A stretch of 34,334 bases of DNA, from positions 1-34,334 of the forward strand of contig CANHGL010000020.1 of NCBI GenBank assembly GCA_947460245.1, read 5' to 3'. Source of the stretch: Sphingobacteriales bacterium (lineage in GTDB: Bacteria > Bacteroidota > Bacteroidia > Chitinophagales > JADIYW01). The notes below the pieces were generated by a model. The model had not been told where the DNA came from, ran no database searches, and saw only the letters and a program-made list of their open reading frames with translations. This document shows, in pieces, positions 1 to 8,032 of this stretch (the stretch's first letter is position 1; the number at the start of each line of letters is the position of its first letter). The position numbers and the translations under genes were made by a program.

Positions 1-650
1 TCAAAAGGCAAGAACCAACCTTGCGGATAGCAATAACCAGGGTGTAGTTTTTTGGGTACTACTAGAGAAAAATATTTATTGATATGCGACTCATCATGCC
101 ATTTTGCAATAATTTTCTTCGATAAATCTTTATCTATATTTGATTTTAACTGAAGACACATCTTGAGGAATTCAGGAGACCTTCCTCCTATTAATCCGCC
201 TGCATAGTAATAGACACCTTCACCTGAAGGAATATATGCTGTTGAATTTGCATTCGATTCATAATCGAAATCTTTTCTCTTTTTATGATAGGCTACAGGA
301 TGTAACTGACCAACCAAAAAATTATCTACCGAGTCAGGTAGTAGCTCTTTTTCAGATATATTCTTAATAAATGTATAATTGGCATTAAAAAAATACAGAT
401 AATCCATTTTTTTTAGCTGCTCCGCAATGGATAGAAAAATATGAAATCGCATAAGCGTATCCTTTGGCCATCCTAGTTTTTCCTGAAAAATAACATGAAT
501 ATTTTCCGAGGCTCTCACTTCTTTACTATCCGTAAATACAAAATAATGCTTCTCTATGCCTCTCAATAAATGAAGCTCTGCACTTTTATGAAAACCCTCC
601 CAGAAGGCATCATATTTACCTGTACATATATAGAGTATTCCGACCTTCAT
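1..650 (-). CDS. GT6-family glycosyltransferase (ABO-transferase-like), 3' end cut by window edge
   Basis: Likely transfers alpha-GalNAc or alpha-Gal to a galactose that already carries an alpha-1,2-fucose, the reaction of ABO blood-group transferases and their bacterial homologues. 216 complete codons are visible from the ATG at 650; the end lies outside the window. GT6 hallmarks in order: ILYICTGKYDAFW (5-17), HYFVFTD (35-41), LGWPKDTLMRF (59-69), DYLYFFNAN (83-91), then AYIPSGEG..YYAGG and AKWHDESHINKYF near the cut end. The metal-binding DxD of animal enzymes is NxN here (N89-A-N91), as in known bacterial GT6 enzymes such as the one from Bacteroides ovatus, which work without a metal. No signal peptide, so it is probably cytoplasmic. 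The gene starts 2 nt after the flippase stop, in the same operon as a GT11 fucosyltransferase. Donor choice (GalNAc or Gal) cannot be read by eye. Family call is firm. Confidence 0.9.
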   Translation of the reverse strand, partial: MKVGILYICTGKYDAFWEGFHKSAELHLLRGIEKHYFVFTDSKEVRASENIHVIFQEKLGWPKDTLMRFHIFLSIAEQLKKMDYLYFFNANYTFIKNISEKELLPDSVDNFLVGQLHPVAYHKKRKDFDYESNANSTAYIPSGEGVYYYAGGLIGGRSPEFLKMCLQLKSNIDKDLSKKIIAKWHDESHINKYFSLVVPKKLHPGYCYPQGWFLPF

Positions 651-652
651 TA

Positions 653-2113
653 TTAATAATGATTTTTACGTGGATAAAAGATGCGAGCTACTATATTCCG
701 CCACAGATACAAGAGTATAGAACAAAAAACAAATAATTTAAGTGCTATTTGCAACCATACAGATAAGATCCAAGTATTAATTAAATAGTTTATAATAAGT
801 GCAACTAAAATAATAAGAATAAAATCCAAGAATCTTATTACAGCCGGCACTTTAACGGTAAGAAAATATTTGCATATTATGTAAGTAGATATAAGCATGA
901 ATCCGTAAGAAATGAGCGTAGTATAGGCTGCAGCTACATAACCATACTTAGGAATCAATAAAATATTTAAAATCAGATTTATGATGGCTGCAACAGCAAA
1001 ACTAAAATAAAAGTATTTTACTTTTTTCTCATAATGAAAATAGAAACAGTACAGCTCATTAAGGTCATTAAAAACATAAGACAATATAAGTATCGGCATT
1101 AAATATAAACCTGCATGAAACGATTTATTTAGAGCCAATAATCGACCACCATCAGCAGAAAAAAATATGAAGAAACAAGACAGGGCTACTATCAATTTAA
1201 ACATACTTCTCATCTGAGCAATCACCTCATTTTCTTTATTATCATTCATCAGACTAAATAACCTAGGCCGATTTGCTGTAACGAAGGCAGTAGTTATACC
1301 TGTATAAATAATAGCTATTTTATAAGCATAACTATATAAGCCGGCATCATTACTGCCCTTATAGCTATTAATCATAATAGTATCCAAGTAACCCAAGGCA
1401 AAACCACTAAGACCGATAGGAATAAAACTGATCGAATACTTTAATACAGCTTTCTTAAATGGCATAGCCAAAGAATCTCCTTTAAATAATAAATATTTGC
1501 GAAAGTAAATAAATAGCAAAATAAAAGAGATGATTAATAAAATGATATTTTCTCCCAATATTCGACCACGATAATCCTTGAAAAAATAGACGACAAATCC
1601 TATTGCAGCCATTACCCTGAAGAACTGAATGAAGAACTGCCAAATACCAGAACGAGTACTCTTAAGTTGTGCATTATTATAAGTGTTAAATAGATTAAGA
1701 ACGATATTAGAAAATACACCAATCAACAACCATATAAAAAGCGATTCAGGAATATTCAGAAAGCTCATCAGAGTATCTTTAAATAAAAAGATACAGCCAC
1801 TAAAAATAACAAAGAATACAAGTGATGTTGATAATACAAACTTAACTAAAGGTGAATTATCTATTTGTTCATCAAAATAAAAACGATATAACCCATTAAA
1901 AAGATTCAATGAGAAAACTATACCAAGTATCCTTACCGTATTATTAAAAACCTCATAAACTCCAAAGTCTGACGGAGAAAGTAATTTAGTGAACACAGGT
2001 AAGGTAAAAACCATCATAGCCTGAATAGCCACATAAGAAAACATATAGAGAGAACCATGACGGATAGTGTCATAAAAAGAAAGCTGTTTTATATGTTCTA
2101 TCAATCGCTTCAA
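653..2113 (-). CDS. Wzx-type polysaccharide/oligosaccharide flippase (MATE/MOP superfamily)
   Basis: Integral membrane protein of 486 aa, expected to flip a lipid-linked oligosaccharide across the inner membrane. About 12-14 hydrophobic segments run through the whole length. The N-terminal signature YMFSYVAIQ..FTLPVFTKLLSPSDFGVYE (about residues 23-51) is typical of polysaccharide biosynthesis flippases. The start is TTG (2111-2113), one base after the TGA stop of the upstream GT2 gene. A TAG lies three codons upstream in frame, and the first internal ATG (codon 24) would remove part of the first membrane segment, so TTG is preferred. The one-base gap suggests translational coupling. Sitting among glycosyltransferases, it probably exports the glycan they build. 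Which polymer (O-antigen, capsule or protein-linked glycan) is not shown; no wzy or wza gene is visible here. Confidence 0.88.
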   Translation of the reverse strand: MKRLIEHIKQLSFYDTIRHGSLYMFSYVAIQAMMVFTLPVFTKLLSPSDFGVYEVFNNTVRILGIVFSLNLFNGLYRFYFDEQIDNSPLVKFVLSTSLVFFVIFSGCIFLFKDTLMSFLNIPESLFIWLLIGVFSNIVLNLFNTYNNAQLKSTRSGIWQFFIQFFRVMAAIGFVVYFFKDYRGRILGENIILLIISFILLFIYFRKYLLFKGDSLAMPFKKAVLKYSISFIPIGLSGFALGYLDTIMINSYKGSNDAGLYSYAYKIAIIYTGITTAFVTANRPRLFSLMNDNKENEVIAQMRSMFKLIVALSCFFIFFSADGGRLLALNKSFHAGLYLMPILILSYVFNDLNELYCFYFHYEKKVKYFYFSFAVAAIINLILNILLIPKYGYVAAAYTTLISYGFMLISTYIICKYFLTVKVPAVIRFLDFILIILVALIINYLINTWILSVWLQIALKLFVFCSILLYLWRNIVARIFYPRKNHY

Positions 2114-2114
2114 C

Positions 2115-3146
2115 TCAGTCTATAAATTTATTCCTAAAAAATGAAAACAAAAGAATAGCAAGTTCTTTTTTCAAATGCATAGTACTTTTTTTAGGATTCA
2201 AAAATGCATTCACCTGTTTTAATGCCCTAAATACAGATAAATCATATTTTTTAAGTCTAAGCAATTTCTTTAGCAAGCGGTCATATAGCAATTGCCTCAA
2301 TACTTCATCATTGAAATAATCATACTGCTTATTCAATGATATCAATCGCTCCACCCAAACTAACAATCTATTTATATCCTCCTTATTATTCTTCATGGAA
2401 AAATCAACCAACCCCAGATGTAAATCTGCTTCCTCTTGAGAATACTTGCCTGCAAAATAGAATGCTAACTGATCTAATACCACTTTATTTCTATTACTAA
2501 TTGCATCTTGCGACTGAACCTTAGAGATACTAGCGTCATGCAGTCTGTAAGCCACCAAAACAACTGGTAAAACAACACCCTTGCCACTATAAAGCATCCT
2601 CGTCCAGAAATCATAATCTTCGCAAGGAGGGTAACCAATCCTAAATCCATCTACCGGAACCTTAGACTTTCTAAACATTACCGTAGACGTAACCACCGGA
2701 TTATAGAATAATAAATGAGCCTTAAGTTGATCAGCATCTAGATTAAAAGACCACTTTTCATTTCTTTTGCCTCCCATGGGATTTATTGCAACTGCACTTG
2801 CAGCAACTAAATCTAAAGCTTTATTAGATTGAAAAAGTGCGTACTCTTCTTTTAGTCTATTCTGATCAGCTATATCATCACTATCTAAAAAAGCTAAATA
2901 TTCTGTAACAGCTAAACTGATTAATTTATTTCTGACACGTGTTAATCCTTCATTAATATCGTTTCTGTAATACCTGATTCTTTTATCAGTGAAAGAAGAG
3001 ATTATCTCATGTGTATTATCTGTTGATCCATCATCTATAATAATAAATTCAAAGTCAGAAAGTGATTGAGATAATATACTTTTTATAGCCAATCCAATAT
3101 ACTTCTCAGAATTATATGCCGGCATCAAAACACTTATCAAGCTCAT
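2115..3146 (-). CDS. GT2-family (GT-A fold) glycosyltransferase
   Basis: Inverting nucleotide-sugar glycosyltransferase of 343 aa, expected in the cytoplasm at the inner membrane face. The N-terminal GT-A core shows VLMPAYNSEKYIGLAIKSIL (6-25), the nucleotide-binding IIIDDGSTDNT (35-45) and the metal-binding FLDSDD (86-91, DxD-type D88-S-D90). A later EDYDFW motif corresponds to the usual catalytic-base ED region. The C-terminal 100 residues are basic and helical, without clear membrane segments. It lies in the glycan operon, 12 nt after the FkbM methyltransferase gene and 1 nt before the flippase gene. Family membership is clear; donor sugar and linkage cannot be predicted. Confidence 0.88.
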   Translation of the reverse strand: MSLISVLMPAYNSEKYIGLAIKSILSQSLSDFEFIIIDDGSTDNTHEIISSFTDKRIRYYRNDINEGLTRVRNKLISLAVTEYLAFLDSDDIADQNRLKEEYALFQSNKALDLVAASAVAINPMGGKRNEKWSFNLDADQLKAHLLFYNPVVTSTVMFRKSKVPVDGFRIGYPPCEDYDFWTRMLYSGKGVVLPVVLVAYRLHDASISKVQSQDAISNRNKVVLDQLAFYFAGKYSQEEADLHLGLVDFSMKNNKEDINRLLVWVERLISLNKQYDYFNDEVLRQLLYDRLLKKLLRLKKYDLSVFRALKQVNAFLNPKKSTMHLKKELAILLFSFFRNKFID

Positions 3147-3158
3147 AATCGAATCTGT

Positions 3159-3965
3159 TTAAGACAGTAATTTACGTCTCATTTTCTTATAAACTTTCTT
3201 AAGGCTAGAAAAAACGCTTCTATTCCAAATATAAAAAAATCCTTTCTTTGCTAGTATGAAATCTTTCTTTACCCAAAGCTGATCACCAGCCACAGTATAA
3301 ACCGTATCTTCCAGTTTTATAAAGCCATTAGTGATCATAAAATCTTCTACGTCCTCCTTTAAAGGCTGTTCTTTATATAACTCTATAGCTTCTACTTCCA
3401 ACCAAACCATGTTGATATGGCGTAAAAAATCTCCTGCACCTTTTAACACCAATAGCTCTGCGCCCTGAACATCCATGTGAATAAAATCAATCCGTTCAAT
3501 ATTATTCGACATACAAAATTGCTCCAATGTGTTAGAATGAACTTTTATCTCCTGATTAAATTTTAGCCAAGGATGTATATCAATTGTTCTGGATGGAGGC
3601 AACAAGGAACTGCTCTTATTGCCATAGTCCCAGTTTTCATCTGAAGAACCCTCAGGCTTTCCTGAGGAAACATAAAAAGTTAACTCATCCTGCTTATCAG
3701 ATAAACAGCACTGAAATGGAAAAATATGCTGTTGCGCATTATACTCATCAATGTTTTTTTTTACAAGATCGAAATTGGAAGGAAGTGGCTCAAAACTATA
3801 TATCGTAGCATTGGGGAATAACCTATGATACCTTACAGAACTTTCTCCTTCGCATGCTCCAATATCAAAAATGAATAGAGAAGAATCCTTATCCATTATA
3901 CCCAAGAGGATCTTCTCCTGTTGCTGAAGCTCTTTTGATTCTATATATTTTTGACGCTTATTCAT
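3159..3965 (-). CDS. FkbM-family SAM-dependent methyltransferase
   Basis: 268-aa class I methyltransferase expected to O-methylate a sugar or similar small substrate with S-adenosylmethionine. Motif I is FIFDIGACEGESS (31-43), the acidic ribose-binding FEP follows at 58-60, and the FkbM-typical FIHMDVQGAELLVLKGA lies at 161-177. The last 30 residues are very basic (SSLKKVYKKMRRKLLS), perhaps for membrane contact. The ATG at 3965 directly abuts the TAA stop of the GT11 gene (no intergenic base), so the two are probably translated together. FkbM enzymes occur in many glycan loci, where they methylate hydroxyls of sugars; a methyl ether here could cap or decorate the chain, which is inference. 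Confidence 0.85.
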   Translation of the reverse strand: MNKRQKYIESKELQQQEKILLGIMDKDSSLFIFDIGACEGESSVRYHRLFPNATIYSFEPLPSNFDLVKKNIDEYNAQQHIFPFQCCLSDKQDELTFYVSSGKPEGSSDENWDYGNKSSSLLPPSRTIDIHPWLKFNQEIKVHSNTLEQFCMSNNIERIDFIHMDVQGAELLVLKGAGDFLRHINMVWLEVEAIELYKEQPLKEDVEDFMITNGFIKLEDTVYTVAGDQLWVKKDFILAKKGFFYIWNRSVFSSLKKVYKKMRRKLLS

Positions 3966-4838
3966 TTACTTAACAATCCAGCCTTTAGGAACAAGCTCTA
4001 TAGACTCTGTCTGAAGATTACAAGTCCAATGCTTAGGCACAATTACTACTTTATCAGGGTTGTTATTTAACCATGCTGCCCACCAGCTAAAGGTGCTATT
4101 CGCAATAATATGATGTTTACATATAGACATCAGATAAAAATCTTCTACTGCTGAATTCCCTGAAATCAAAGTACTATTGATATCCCAATGCATCTCCTCT
4201 CTTACCCATTTCTCATCATCTGTAAACAAAAAGAAAGGCACATCATCACCAAACTGGCTTTTCATGTGATTAATCGCCTTTGAATAATAATCTTTAGAGC
4301 ATATACCATGGGCATCCATAGAAGAAAGATTCCTTATATAATCCCCTCTGCGTATATGGATTGCTACTGCATTTGAACTTTTTATTTTATTAATTAAGAC
4401 TGCGTCTTTTGGAATAAATTCTTCTTTAATAGTCAGGCTAGCCCTAATAGAATCTGCGATTTTTTTAAAATACTTGTCGGATTGAAAAAACCCTCTGATA
4501 TAGTAATTACCTTTTAACTCAAGTAAGTGCGGATCAAAACCATACTCATCAAACTTATATTTTTTATTCTTACCAAAAGAAACCAGATGTGTCCATACCC
4601 TTTCTTTAGTAGAAAAATCATGCCCATGAAAATCGTACAATACTTTTTCGTCGGCAATTTGACAATCTACATTAAAGGCATTTAACTCATAATTCCTCTT
4701 AGATGTCCCCTCTACAGAAGATTGCAGAAAAGTAAGATCTACATATAAATCTGTATGATTGAGTTTGGCGAGATGACTGGCAGCAGCATATTGGAAAAGC
4801 TGGTTTCCTAAACCGCCCATTAAACGTACTATGATCAT
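3966..4838 (-). CDS. GT11-family alpha-1,2-fucosyltransferase
   Basis: Expected to transfer L-fucose from GDP-fucose to O-2 of a terminal galactose, giving an H-type Fuc-alpha-1,2-Gal unit. GT11 signatures are complete: MIIVRLMGGLGNQLFQYA (1-18), the GDP-binding HIRRGDY (161-167), FFLFTDDEKWV (202-212) and HHIIANSTFSWWAAWL (242-257). The start was placed at the ATG at 4838 because the family begins with this exact N-terminal motif. A longer frame reaches 4922, but its 28 extra residues do not fit the family and would overlap the divergent gene at 4883. The resulting 290 aa is the usual family length. It is the first gene of the minus-strand glycan operon whose last visible gene is a GT6 enzyme, the classical next step on an H-type acceptor. 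Confidence 0.92.
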   Translation of the reverse strand: MIIVRLMGGLGNQLFQYAAASHLAKLNHTDLYVDLTFLQSSVEGTSKRNYELNAFNVDCQIADEKVLYDFHGHDFSTKERVWTHLVSFGKNKKYKFDEYGFDPHLLELKGNYYIRGFFQSDKYFKKIADSIRASLTIKEEFIPKDAVLINKIKSSNAVAIHIRRGDYIRNLSSMDAHGICSKDYYSKAINHMKSQFGDDVPFFLFTDDEKWVREEMHWDINSTLISGNSAVEDFYLMSICKHHIIANSTFSWWAAWLNNNPDKVVIVPKHWTCNLQTESIELVPKGWIVK

Positions 4839-4882
4839 TTTTTTATTGGATGCGAATTTGTATTTTGCCCTAAAATTACAAA
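4839..4882. promoter_or_regulatory. Short divergent intergenic region between GT11 and ceramidase-like genes
   Basis: Only 44 bases separate the two divergent start codons, so both promoters must lie here or overlap the coding ends. The plus strand has TATTTTG at 4861-4867 and the minus strand TAATTTTA (4872-4879); each resembles the Bacteroidota -7 box TAnnTTTG with one deviation. Neither has a TTG about 19 bases upstream. I therefore do not claim a defined promoter, only that the region probably drives both operons. Confidence 0.3.
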
Positions 4883-6646
4883 ATGTTATCCATTGGAACA
4901 GGAAAAGGTGATATAACCGCATATTTTAATGGATTAGGTATGCTTGGCTATGGCTTACCTAATCATTATATGCTAGGTATCGAAACCCGTCTACAATCAA
5001 GGGCCTTTGTTTTCGAAGAGACAGAAGAGGCCAGAAAGGCTTGTTTTGTAAATTGTGAACTTGGATTTATTACCCCATCCTTAAAGCAAGGCGTGCTTCA
5101 AATCCTTCAGAAGGAGCATCCGGGGCTGGGCTATAATGTTGGTAATCTTCTTATTTCTGCACAGCATACCCATTGCGGACCAAGCGGCTATTCCCATCAT
5201 ATTTTATATAATATGTCAACCCCGGGATTCCACAAAGGGGTGTTTGATAAAATTGTTTCAGGAATTGTTATTTCTATTCTGGAAGCTGAAAAAAATAAAC
5301 AAAAAGGAAGTATAACAATAGGCAAAAGCAGCTTTTCTCCGGATATCCCTGTGAGCTTTAATCGTAATATTGATGCCTATAATTTAAATCCTGAAGTAAT
5401 CAAATACACTCATGAAACAAGGCATTTAGCAGTAGACCGCGAGATGACTGTTTTAAACTTCATAAGTGCTAACGGTAAAGCCCTTGGCTCCATTAATTGG
5501 TTTGCTGTTCACACTACCAATTTACCCAATACCTACTATAAAATTTGTGCAGACAATAAAGGATATGCTTCTACCTATTTAGAGGAATCCTTTACAAAAG
5601 AGAATAAGCATTATGTAGCGGCCTTTGCACAAGGTGCTTGTGGCGATGTATCTGCACGCGTAAAATACAACCCTAAGTTACCTGCTAAAAGAGGCAAATG
5701 GGAAGGATATTTTACTGATGATTTAAAAAGTTCAAAATTTAACGGAACACTGCAATTTGAGAAAGCCAGAGAGATTATAGAAAATAGTACTACTCCAGTA
5801 AAAGAAGAGACTATAGATTATATATCTATGTATGTAGATTTTAGCAATATCCATATAGATCCAAAATTTACAGATGGCAAAACAGAAGGCGTAACTAGTC
5901 CGTCTTGCATGAGTATATCCTTTCTTGAAGGCTCGCAGATGGATGGTCCAGGCTTACCTCTTGCTCTTGGAAAAGTAGCCAGAGTAATTGCAAAAAATGC
6001 GAGAAATAAAGAAATAAAGGAAGCAGCAAAAAAAGGTGGCGCATATGCATCTTTTGTTGAGAGAAAAAACAAGGCTCAAGCCAATAAAGAAATTGGTGTT
6101 GCAAGTGGTGAACGTAGATTTTTGGGTAACCTTGAACCCCTACAGATACCACTTCCCGGATTTATTGATGAAACAATATTAAATATCAAAAAACTTGCTA
6201 AGCAGGGAGGTTTTGAACCAGAGCATCCATGGACGCCACAAGTTCTGACATTACAAATTATAAAGATTGGATCTATCGCAATATGCGCCTTTCCTTTTGA
6301 AATTACCACCGTTGCATCCTGGAGATTAAAGAAAACTATCGAAGAGGCTCTACATGAAAAAGGTGTGGAATTTGTAATTTTGGCGCCTTACTCCAATGAA
6401 TACAATGGCTATATTACTACCTTTGAAGAATACCAAATGCAATTGTATGAAGCAGGTCATAATGTTTTTGGCCAATGGAGTTTAAATGCATTACAACAAA
6501 AATTTACAGAACTGGCAGACTTATTTAAAAAACCATTAAGAGAAAGAAAAATAGAAAATGAGGCCTCACCTGATTTGTTTACCCCTGAGGATTTAAAGAA
6601 ACAGTCTTATTTCAAGAGCAACAGAACACTTAAATTAGAAAGATAA
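4883..6646 (+). CDS. Neutral/alkaline ceramidase-like hydrolase without a signal peptide
   Basis: 587-aa member of the neutral ceramidase family, zinc amidases that cut ceramide into sphingoid base and fatty acid. Family landmarks: [16 protein letters not shown] (9-24), [13 protein letters not shown] (92-104) with zinc-ligand candidate H97, [16 protein letters not shown] (204-219) with H210, DNKGYAS (224-230), [10 protein letters not shown] (248-257) with S257 at the place of the catalytic serine, [11 protein letters not shown] (471-481) with candidate ligand E473, and [19 protein letters not shown] (505-523). The serine hexapeptide reads GDVSAR rather than the GDVSPN reported for characterised enzymes. 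Unlike secreted ceramidases, no signal peptide is present, and the protein is shorter than animal or Pseudomonas enzymes. It leads a probable operon with the CoA-transferase genes (17-nt gap). The true substrate could be another N-acylated lipid. Confidence 0.82.
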   Translation: MLSIGTGKGDITAYFNGLGMLGYGLPNHYMLGIETRLQSRAFVFEETEEARKACFVNCELGFITPSLKQGVLQILQKEHPGLGYNVGNLLISAQHTHCGPSGYSHHILYNMSTPGFHKGVFDKIVSGIVISILEAEKNKQKGSITIGKSSFSPDIPVSFNRNIDAYNLNPEVIKYTHETRHLAVDREMTVLNFISANGKALGSINWFAVHTTNLPNTYYKICADNKGYASTYLEESFTKENKHYVAAFAQGACGDVSARVKYNPKLPAKRGKWEGYFTDDLKSSKFNGTLQFEKAREIIENSTTPVKEETIDYISMYVDFSNIHIDPKFTDGKTEGVTSPSCMSISFLEGSQMDGPGLPLALGKVARVIAKNARNKEIKEAAKKGGAYASFVERKNKAQANKEIGVASGERRFLGNLEPLQIPLPGFIDETILNIKKLAKQGGFEPEHPWTPQVLTLQIIKIGSIAICAFPFEITTVASWRLKKTIEEALHEKGVEFVILAPYSNEYNGYITTFEEYQMQLYEAGHNVFGQWSLNALQQKFTELADLFKKPLRERKIENEASPDLFTPEDLKKQSYFKSNRTLKLER

Positions 6647-6663
6647 ACTTAAACACAGATAAC

Positions 6664-7362
6664 ATGTACAAAGTAGTAAAAAATGCAGAGGAGGCAATAC
6701 ACGATATAACAGACAATTCAACTATCCATCTTGGTGGATTTGGACTATGTGGAATCCCGGAAAATTGTATTGCTGCATTAGCTAAAAAGGGCGTTAAAGG
6801 CCTGACCTGTATCTCTAATAATGCAGGAGTTGAAGGATTCGGAATAGGCATCCTCTTGCATCAGCGACAAGTAAAAAAAATGATCTCTTCTTATGTTGGT
6901 GAAAATGCAGAATTTGAGCGACAACTATTAAGTGGAGAACTGGAAGTTGATTTAATCCCCCAAGGTACGCTAGCAGAAAGATGTAGAGCTGCAGCGGCAG
7001 GTATACCTGCATTCTTCACTCCGGCAGGCTATGGAACCGAAGTGGCAGAAGGAAAAGAAGTAAGAGAATTTGATGGGAAAATGTATATCATGGAACACTG
7101 GCTTAAGGCAGATTTTTCTATTATCAAAGCCTGGAAGGGCGATACCGATGGAAATCTGATTTACAGAAAAACAACACGTAATTTTAATCTTCCGATGGCA
7201 GGAGCTGGAAGGATTACCATTGCAGAGGTAGAAGAACTCGTTCCGGCTGGACAGCTGGATCCGGATCAGATTCATACTCCTGGTATTTTTATAAAGAGAA
7301 TATTTGAAGGAGAAAAGTTTGAAAAAAGAATTGAACAAAGAACTGTTTCTAAAAAAGCCTAA
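6664..7362 (+). CDS. scoA: 3-oxoacid CoA-transferase subunit A
   Basis: Alpha subunit (232 aa) of a class I CoA-transferase, probably succinyl-CoA:3-ketoacid CoA-transferase, which moves CoA between succinyl-CoA and acetoacetate. The glycine-rich CoA-binding motif [11 protein letters not shown] is at 24-34. Further family motifs are [60 protein letters not shown] and [20 protein letters not shown]. The beta-subunit gene begins 10 nt after the TAA stop. Other class I enzymes such as AtoD are close relatives, so the exact acyl donor is less certain than the family. Confidence 0.92.
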   Translation: MYKVVKNAEEAIHDITDNSTIHLGGFGLCGIPENCIAALAKKGVKGLTCISNNAGVEGFGIGILLHQRQVKKMISSYVGENAEFERQLLSGELEVDLIPQGTLAERCRAAAAGIPAFFTPAGYGTEVAEGKEVREFDGKMYIMEHWLKADFSIIKAWKGDTDGNLIYRKTTRNFNLPMAGAGRITIAEVEELVPAGQLDPDQIHTPGIFIKRIFEGEKFEKRIEQRTVSKKA

Positions 7363-7372
7363 AAAAAACATC

Positions 7373-8032
7373 ATGTTAGATAAAGACGGAATCGCGAAAA
7401 GAATTGCCCAGGAATTAAAAAATGGGTATTATGTCAATCTCGGTATAGGCATACCCACCTTAGTCGCTAATCATATACCGGAAGGCATTAGCGTTACCTT
7501 TCAATCTGAAAACGGAATGCTGGGAATGGGTCCATTTCCCTTCGAAGGAGAGGAAGATGCTGATTTAATTAATGCTGGAAAACAAACTGTTACAGTTATG
7601 CCTGGAGGTAGTTACTTTGACTCTGCTACCAGTTTCGCAATGATTAGAGGAGAACATGTTGATTTAACTATCTTAGGGGCAATGGAGGTAAGTGAAACAG
7701 GAGATATTGCCAACTGGAAAATACCAGGAAAAATGGTAAAAGGAATGGGGGGAGCTATGGATTTGGTAGCCTCTGCAAAACATATTATAGTAGCAATGCA
7801 ACATGTCAATAAAGCCGGAGAATCCAAGTTGCTACCCAAATGCACCTTGCCACTAACAGGCCTGCACTGTGTTAAAAGAATAGTAACGGAGCTTGCTGTA
7901 ATTGATATTACACCGAACGGTTTCAAGTTAATAGAAAGAGCTCCTGGCGTAAGTGTAGATGATATTAAAAAAGCTACTGAAGGAAAACTTATAGTAGAAG
8001 GTGAAATTCCTGAAATGCACCTATACCTATAA
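7373..8032 (+). CDS. scoB: 3-oxoacid CoA-transferase subunit B
   Basis: Beta subunit (219 aa) carrying the catalytic glutamate of class I CoA-transferases: E46 within [12 protein letters not shown] (43-54), the residue that forms the glutamyl-CoA thioester in this family. [17 protein letters not shown] (22-38), [20 protein letters not shown] and [16 protein letters not shown] are also typical. The ATG at 7373 was chosen because [20 protein letters not shown] is the standard N-terminus; the frame opens upstream at 7304 but that stretch is lysine-rich and overlaps scoA. It forms the enzyme with the preceding subunit. Its last six bases overlap, tail to tail, the end of the minus-strand gene at 8027. 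Confidence 0.92.
   Translation: MLDKDGIAKRIAQELKNGYYVNLGIGIPTLVANHIPEGISVTFQSENGMLGMGPFPFEGEEDADLINAGKQTVTVMPGGSYFDSATSFAMIRGEHVDLTILGAMEVSETGDIANWKIPGKMVKGMGGAMDLVASAKHIIVAMQHVNKAGESKLLPKCTLPLTGLHCVKRIVTELAVIDITPNGFKLIERAPGVSVDDIKKATEGKLIVEGEIPEMHLYL

Noticed and set aside
4839-4922. 28-codon N-terminal extension of the GT11 fucosyltransferase
   Set aside because: It overlaps the divergent ceramidase-like gene, and GT11 proteins begin with the MIIVRLMGGLGNQLF motif that starts at the ATG at 4838.
6970-7374. 134-codon open frame antisense to scoA and scoB
   Set aside because: It is composition-driven (Ser, Cys, Phe rich), has no recognisable domain, and both sense genes are certain.
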